Below, in pieces: positions 6,404 through 9,022 of a stretch of 9,022 nt of DNA. The stretch is from Spirochaetia bacterium (lineage in GTDB: Bacteria; Spirochaetota; Spirochaetia; Treponematales; Breznakiellaceae): assembly GCA_026002305.1 (NCBI GenBank), contig BOBI01000086.1:1-9022 (forward strand), in the 5' to 3' direction. A model generated the notes under the pieces. The model searched no databases and was not told the origin of the DNA. It saw nothing but the letters and a program-made list of their open reading frames with translations. Made by a program: the position numbers and the translations under genes. Each line of letters starts with the position of its first letter. Position 1 is the first letter of the stretch.

Positions 6404-6430
6404 TTGACAATGCATAATTTTTATTATAGA
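6404..6430 (+). promoter_or_regulatory. Promoter of vapBC in cassette B
   Basis: A perfect -35, TTGACA (6404-6409), is followed by TATAGA (6425-6430) at 15 bases, in a very AT-rich stretch where other -10 registers are possible. AGGAG (6441-6445) then serves the ATG at 6451. Confidence 0.6.
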
Positions 6431-6450
6431 TTATATGCATAGGAGTATAT

Positions 6451-6645
6451 ATGAGAACCACACTTGATTTAAACGAGATTTTGTTAAATGAAGCCATGAA
6501 ATGGACAGGAATTTTTACAAAAACCGCCGTTATAAATGAGGCCCTTCAAGAAGTAATAAATCATAAAAAACGGGTAAGACTTATTGAAATGGCCGGAAAG
6601 ATTAAACTTGACGTTGATCTTGATATTTCAAGGGCAAGAAAATGA
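6451..6645 (+). CDS. vapB: VapB-type antitoxin
   Basis: A 64-residue protein with the pattern of the VapB family that accompanies VapC toxins: MRTTLDLNEILLNEAMKWTG, then TKTAVINEALQEVI, a basic stretch, and the C-terminal tail AGKIKLDVDLDISR, which is the part that wraps around the toxin. The N-terminal half forms the DNA-binding ribbon-helix-helix dimer, so it probably represses its own promoter. AGGAG lies 5 bases before the ATG. Its stop overlaps the toxin start as ATGA, so translation is coupled. Confidence 0.9.
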   Translation: MRTTLDLNEILLNEAMKWTGIFTKTAVINEALQEVINHKKRVRLIEMAGKIKLDVDLDISRARK

Positions 6646-7025
6646 ATTATATTGTTGACAGTTGCGTATGGATTGATTTTTTTAACCATAAAGAACATTT
6701 TGAGGCAATTTCAGAATTACTCATTAATAATATGGTGAATACCAATAAAATCATTTTAGCGGAATTAATACCTTCGGCAAGAAAAAATAAAGAAAATAGT
6801 TTTTTAGAATGTTTATCAGGAATAGATATTATTCCATTAGATATAGATTGGGATGAAATAATGGAAATACAATATCAATGTATACAATCCGGCATAAACA
6901 AATTAGGATTATTAGATATAGTAATAGCACAGAATGCAAAACAAAATGATGTGGAAATATTTTCTACAGATAATCATATGAAATTGCTAACAAAAATAAT
7001 GGGAATGAATTGCAGGATAATATAA
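6642..7025 (+). CDS. vapC: VapC-type PIN-domain toxin
   Basis: A 127-residue PIN-domain ribonuclease. The metal-binding acidic residues are visible: D6 in IVDSCVWIDFF, E41 in ILAELIPS, D92 in LGLLDIVIAQNA and D110 in FSTDNHMKLL. All four are present, so the toxin looks active. VapC enzymes cut tRNA or rRNA and are held inactive by VapB. It overlaps vapB by 4 bases. The stop is immediately followed by the terminal arm of the cassette, with no room for a terminator. Confidence 0.9.
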   Translation: MNYIVDSCVWIDFFNHKEHFEAISELLINNMVNTNKIILAELIPSARKNKENSFLECLSGIDIIPLDIDWDEIMEIQYQCIQSGINKLGLLDIVIAQNAKQNDVEIFSTDNHMKLLTKIMGMNCRII

Positions 7026-7039
7026 GAAGGTCGAACTGC

Positions 7040-7210
7040 ACATAACATACGCTATATGCTGCGCCGTAGCAGCGGCTTGGCCTGCGAAGAACCCCAGTCG
7101 GCGCAGTAGCGCCTTTGTGGGGTTTTTCGTAGGCACATTTTTTTGGCGCGAAACGTTACACGTTTCTTTATTGCGCCAAAAAAAATGTCGTAAACCTATT
7201 GACGTTATGC
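7040..7210. repeat. attC-like structured recombination site, B/C junction
   Basis: The 171-nt element runs from ACATAAC to GTTATGC. Inside: a small first hairpin (about 7058-7073); a long second hairpin (7081-7133, CCTGCGAAGAACCCCA pairing with TGGGGTTTTTCGTAGG, internal loop GTC against TTTG, tip GGCGC-AGTA-GCGCC); and a third (7135-7188) with ACATTTTTTT-GGCGC against GCGCC-A8-TGT, inner GAAACG-TTACA-CGTTTC and a one-sided bulge TTTATT. The fold is shared with the element at 7975, with compensatory changes. The L boxes next to the cores are poorly paired here. It is longer than most described attC sites. Confidence 0.6.
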
Positions 7211-7274
7211 GACATATTTTTGCCAAATCTTCTCTAAAATAATGTAAAAAAGGGTCTTTTTTTAATAAATTGAG

Positions 7275-7303
7275 TTGACTTATTTTAAAAAGTAGTGTAG
7301 ATT
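7275..7303 (+). promoter_or_regulatory. Promoter of the cassette C pair
   Basis: TTGACT (7275-7280) and TAGATT (7298-7303) are 17 bases apart. A second possible -10, TATAAT, lies at 7310-7315 without a matching -35. GGGGG (7325-7329) precedes ATG 7334. Confidence 0.5.
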
Positions 7304-7333
7304 TAGGTCTATAATGGAATTTATGGGGGTTAT

Positions 7334-7573
7334 ATGCAATCATTAAAAACCGTACTGGATAGTGAAGAATTAAATAATATTATTACACTTCCTTCAGATT
7401 TTGAACATAAAAAGGTTGAAGTAATAATACAATTAGTTTCAGAAGACAATACAATTTCTGAAACTAATCAGGCATTTACCTCCGAATCCTTTGGGATGTG
7501 GAAAGACAGAAAGGATATGGATGATGTAGAATCGTATGTTAGAAATATGAGGAAAGGAAGGAAATTGTGCTAA
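7334..7573 (+). CDS. Antitoxin of a PIN toxin pair (cassette C)
   Basis: A 79-residue protein of the type found directly before VapC-like toxins. The N-terminal half (TVLDSEELNNIITLPSDFEH, then KKVEVIIQLV) resembles the short beta-strand dimer domain of DUF2281-like antitoxins. The C-terminal half (FGMWKDRKDMDDVESYVRNM, then RKGR) resembles the toxin-binding tail seen in many such antitoxins. It would neutralise the PIN toxin and probably autoregulate. The last 7 bases overlap the toxin gene. The family name is a judgement by pattern only. Confidence 0.75.
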   Translation: MQSLKTVLDSEELNNIITLPSDFEHKKVEVIIQLVSEDNTISETNQAFTSESFGMWKDRKDMDDVESYVRNMRKGRKLC

Positions 7574-7947
7574 TCGATTCAGATGTAATGATTTGGTTTT
7601 ACCGTGGAAAAGAAAGGGCACAAAAAACAATTTTTCAAAATATTCCCTTTAAATTATCTGCGGTTTTTTATATGGAAATAATACAAGGAGTAAGAAACAA
7701 AGAAGAACTCAATAAATTGAAAAAAGATCTAAAACAATGGTCTACAGAAATAATTCAAATAAATGAAACAATCTCTAAAAAAGCAATTAATCTAATGGAA
7801 GAATATAAATTAAGTCATGGGTTGGAATTAGCAGATGCAATAATTGCATCAACGGCATTGGAATATGATGAACCATTAATTACAGGGAATACAAAACATT
7901 ATGAATATATACCTGATGTAAAAATTTTATCTTTCAAGATTTTATAA
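7567..7947 (+). CDS. vapC: VapC-type PIN-domain toxin (cassette C)
   Basis: A 126-residue PIN-domain ribonuclease starting at GTG 7567, with GGAAGG 5 bases before it. The GTG overlaps the antitoxin end and gives the canonical start of the family (MLIDSDVMIWFYRG). Acidic residues: D4 and D6, E37 in FYMEIIQG, D90 in LELADAIIASTA. The fourth position is N108 in LITGNTKHYEYI, a variant common in this subfamily, so activity is likely. It shows little similarity to the toxin in cassette B, so the two cassettes were not made by duplication. Confidence 0.88.
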   Translation: MLIDSDVMIWFYRGKERAQKTIFQNIPFKLSAVFYMEIIQGVRNKEELNKLKKDLKQWSTEIIQINETISKKAINLMEEYKLSHGLELADAIIASTALEYDEPLITGNTKHYEYIPDVKILSFKIL

Positions 7948-7974
7948 ATAATATAACAAGGGCAAAAATACGTC

Positions 7975-8143
7975 GCATAACATACGCTATACACTGCGCC
8001 GCAGTAGCGGCTTGGCCTGCGAAAAAACGCAGTCGGCCTTTGGCCTTTGTGCGTTTTTCTGTAGGCACATTTTTACAGTTGCTGGAAACCTGCGGTTTCC
8101 TTTATCGCAACCGCAAAAACGTCGTATAGCTTTCACGTTATGC
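7975..8143. repeat. attC-like structured recombination site, C/D junction
   Basis: The 169-nt element has the full attC layout. R boxes GCATAAC (7975-7981) and GTTATGC (8137-8143) pair perfectly, extended by TC and GA. Spacers are 4 (ATAC) and 6 bases (TTTCAC). L boxes GCTATAC (7986-7992) and GTATAGC (8124-8130) pair perfectly. The centre has a first hairpin (7998-8011, GCCGC-AGTA-GCGGC), a second (8016-8065, tip GGCC-TTT-GGCC, internal loop GTC against TTTG) and a third (8067-8122, GTTGC against GCAAC, inner GGAAACC-TGC-GGTTTCC, bulge TTTAT). Confidence 0.7.
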
Positions 8144-8175
8144 GAAATTTTGGCTAAAATTCATTGAAAAAACAC

Positions 8176-8204
8176 TTAACAAAAACATACAAGCATTGTA
8201 TATT
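8176..8204 (+). promoter_or_regulatory. Promoter of the cassette D pair
   Basis: TTAACA (8176-8181) and TATATT (8199-8204) are 17 bases apart. GAGG (8213-8216) then lies 7 bases before ATG 8224, which decides this start over the TTG at 8164 in the same frame. Confidence 0.6.
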
Positions 8205-8223
8205 GATGATAAGAGGTAAGTTT

Positions 8224-8481
8224 ATGGCTGTATCTACGGTAAATATTTCATTTCAAGAGGATTTGTTAAGGCAAATTGACAATATTGCCCAAAATGAGGC
8301 AAGAACACGGTCTGAACTAATCAGGGAGGCTGCAAGATTATATATTGAACGTAAACGAAAATGGGAGAGTATATTTGCCTATGGCCATAGTATTGGGGCA
8401 AAACTCAACTTAACCGAGGAAGATGTAATGAAAGAAATCAAACAATACCGAAAAGAAAAAAGAAATGAAAGTCGTAATTGA
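8224..8481 (+). CDS. Ribbon-helix-helix (CopG-like) antitoxin
   Basis: An 85-residue protein. Residues 3-45 form a ribbon-helix-helix DNA-binding domain: strand VSTVNISFQ, helix EDLLRQIDNIAQNEA, turn RTRS, helix ELIREAARLYIERKRK. The charged C-terminal part (LTEEDVMKEIKQYRKEKR) would bind the toxin. A dimer probably represses the promoter just upstream. The reading frame is also open to a TTG at 8164, but that would place the start before the predicted promoter. The toxin gene starts inside its last 17 bases, so the two are translationally coupled. Confidence 0.87.
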   Translation: MAVSTVNISFQEDLLRQIDNIAQNEARTRSELIREAARLYIERKRKWESIFAYGHSIGAKLNLTEEDVMKEIKQYRKEKRNESRN

Positions 8482-8878
8482 TGTAAACATTTTTGTATCT
8501 TCATTTCTATGGGAAGAAAACCCCAAAAAAGTACTTGATCGGGTTATTGAAGGTACAGATGAATTATATATAACACAGGAAATTCTCGAACAAATTTTTG
8601 AGGTATTGAATCGTCCTAAATTCAATGCTGACAAAGAAGGTGTTAAATATTATATGAAATTAATTGAAGAAATGGCAAATGAAATAATAAGTGATATAAA
8701 AATACGGAACGGAAGTAGGGATATAGATGATAATATTATATTGGAATGTGGCATAACCGGAAATGTCGATTATATTATAACTGGTGACGATGATTTGCTG
8801 GTGTTAAAAGAGTTTATTGGAAATAACAGAATAAGTAAAATGGGGTACGCCCAAACTGCGCATAACGAGGCTGTCTAA
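8465..8878 (+). CDS. PIN-family toxin (COG1569 type) with altered C-terminus
   Basis: A 137-residue putative PIN-family toxin of the COG1569 group. Visible: D6 in KVVIDVNIFVSSFLW, acidic residues near 39-42 in YITQEILEQIFEVLNRPKF, D88/D89 in DIDDNIILECG, and D108-D110 in YIITGDDDLLVLKEF. The catalytic core is complete. After KEFIGNNRIS the usual ending of the family (a short x-P-x-x-F segment) is missing. Instead the frame reads MGYAQTAHNEAV, encoded by the cassette arm, the core box GCATAAC and the first bases of the adjoining mobile DNA, which supplies the stop codon. So the C-terminus has been replaced; activity is uncertain but possible. Confidence 0.85.
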   Translation: MKVVIDVNIFVSSFLWEENPKKVLDRVIEGTDELYITQEILEQIFEVLNRPKFNADKEGVKYYMKLIEEMANEIISDIKIRNGSRDIDDNIILECGITGNVDYIITGDDDLLVLKEFIGNNRISKMGYAQTAHNEAV

Positions 8879-8957
8879 AAACATAGCAAGGATTGAGAGC
8901 CTGTAACAAAGTTTGTGTAAATAGCCAAAAGATGGTAGAAAAACATAAGGAGATATT
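8867..8957 (+). mobile_element. Possible left end of an insertion sequence
   Basis: Directly after GCATAAC the sequence departs from the other sites. It contains GAGGCTGTCTAAAA (8867-8880) and, further in, GAGCCTGTAACAAAG followed by TTTGTGTAAA (about 8897-8920), which resembles terminal repeats of IS256-like elements. A gene starts at 8958 with a good ribosome site. The right end and any target duplication lie beyond the window, so both the boundary and the family are uncertain. Confidence 0.35.
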
Positions 8958-9022
8958 ATGGCTAGGACACGGACAGTTAGAGAGAAGGATTTAATCGACA
9001 AAATCCTTGACGCGGTAGAAGT
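8958..9022 (+). CDS. Start of a gene, possibly a transposase (3' partial)
   Basis: ATG 8958 is preceded by AAGGAGA (8947-8953). The 21 residues visible are MARTRTVREKDLIDKILDAV and E, basic then helical, before the window ends. Context (the end of an apparent insertion sequence) suggests a transposase, but the sequence itself is too short to recognise a family. Confidence 0.5.
   Translation, partial: MARTRTVREKDLIDKILDAVE

Larger units (their letters stand above)
6321..7046 (+). mobile_element. Gene cassette B (VapB/VapC)
   Basis: The starting arm GTTATGCGCAATTCGACCTT (6321-6340) and the ending arm AAGGTCGAACTGCACATAAC (7027-7046) are reverse complements at 18 of 20 positions, and match no other unit beyond the core box. 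The unit holds a promoter, two genes and little else. The ending arm starts one base after the toxin stop codon. Confidence 0.65.
7204..7981 (+). mobile_element. Gene cassette C (antitoxin and PIN toxin)
   Basis: The 21-base arms at 7204-7224 (GTTATGCGACATATTTTTGC, then C) and 7961-7981 are reverse complements at 20 of 21 positions. This is the best-preserved pair of the four. It shares only the core box with its neighbours. Confidence 0.65.
8137..8866 (+). mobile_element. Gene cassette D (RHH antitoxin and PIN toxin)
   Basis: Arms GTTATGCGAAATTTTGGCT (8137-8155) and CGCCCAAACTGCGCATAAC (8848-8866) are reverse complements at 14-15 of 19 positions, the weakest of the four pairs. The toxin gene reads through the right arm, and the site that should follow is interrupted after GCATAACG by other DNA. 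Confidence 0.55.

Noticed and set aside
6321..7981. Units B and C as ordinary transposons with terminal inverted repeats
   Set aside because: The terminal repeats are different in each unit beyond the core box, no unit encodes a transposase, and no target duplications are visible.
5389..8143. A CRISPR array suggested by repeated hairpins between units
   Set aside because: There are only a few repeats, spaced by whole genes of ~700 bases, with no short regular spacers and no cas genes.
8164..8223. TTG start of the cassette D antitoxin 20 codons upstream
   Set aside because: The predicted promoter lies after it, and the ATG at 8224 has a GAGG ribosome site and begins the ribbon-helix-helix domain.

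Overview
The window looks like chromosomal DNA of a spirochaete, most likely a Treponema of the moderate-GC, termite-gut or environmental kind. This is an inference from gene style: a DUF1566/FGE-fold surface-type protein with a Thr-Pro linker, a TTG-started priA, and a toxin-antitoxin cassette array of the type known from Treponema denticola. No rRNA or other definitive marker is present. The left ~5 kb is GC-rich with compact housekeeping genes. The right ~4 kb is strongly AT-rich and is clearly accessory DNA.

Left part: the window opens inside a large protein whose frame is already open at base 3. It has the end of a DUF1566 (Lcl_C-like) domain, a Thr-Pro repeat linker of 20 units, and a complete FGE-sulfatase-fold domain lacking the catalytic cysteines. 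A hairpin and a good intrinsic terminator follow, then ~480 bp without a convincing gene but with a long imperfect inverted repeat. On the minus strand lies an aroH-priA pair (monofunctional AroH-type chorismate mutase, then primosomal helicase PriA, 12 bp apart). PriA carries an extra linker encoded by a cluster of palindromes. Divergent from aroH is a gene for a MobB-like P-loop protein with a four-cysteine cluster.

Right part: after a broken small gene and a truncated DUF433 antitoxin come four successive units. A holds an MNT nucleotidyltransferase with a HEPN remnant, B holds VapB/VapC, C holds an antitoxin and a PIN toxin, and D holds a ribbon-helix-helix antitoxin and a COG1569-type PIN toxin. 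Each unit starts with a GTTRTRY core (three GTTATGC, one GTTATGT) and ends with its near-complement RYAYAAC. Just inside these cores each unit has 19-21 nt arms that are reverse complements of each other but differ from unit to unit. Between B and C, and between C and D, lie ~170 nt elements with the same multi-hairpin fold and compensatory base changes. This is what an integron gene-cassette array with attC sites looks like. Neither integrase nor attI is in the window, so the assignment is inferred from structure. Each unit has its own promoter candidate, fitting addiction modules that stabilise an array. The array is cut on the right by what looks like an insertion sequence whose transposase gene begins at 8958.
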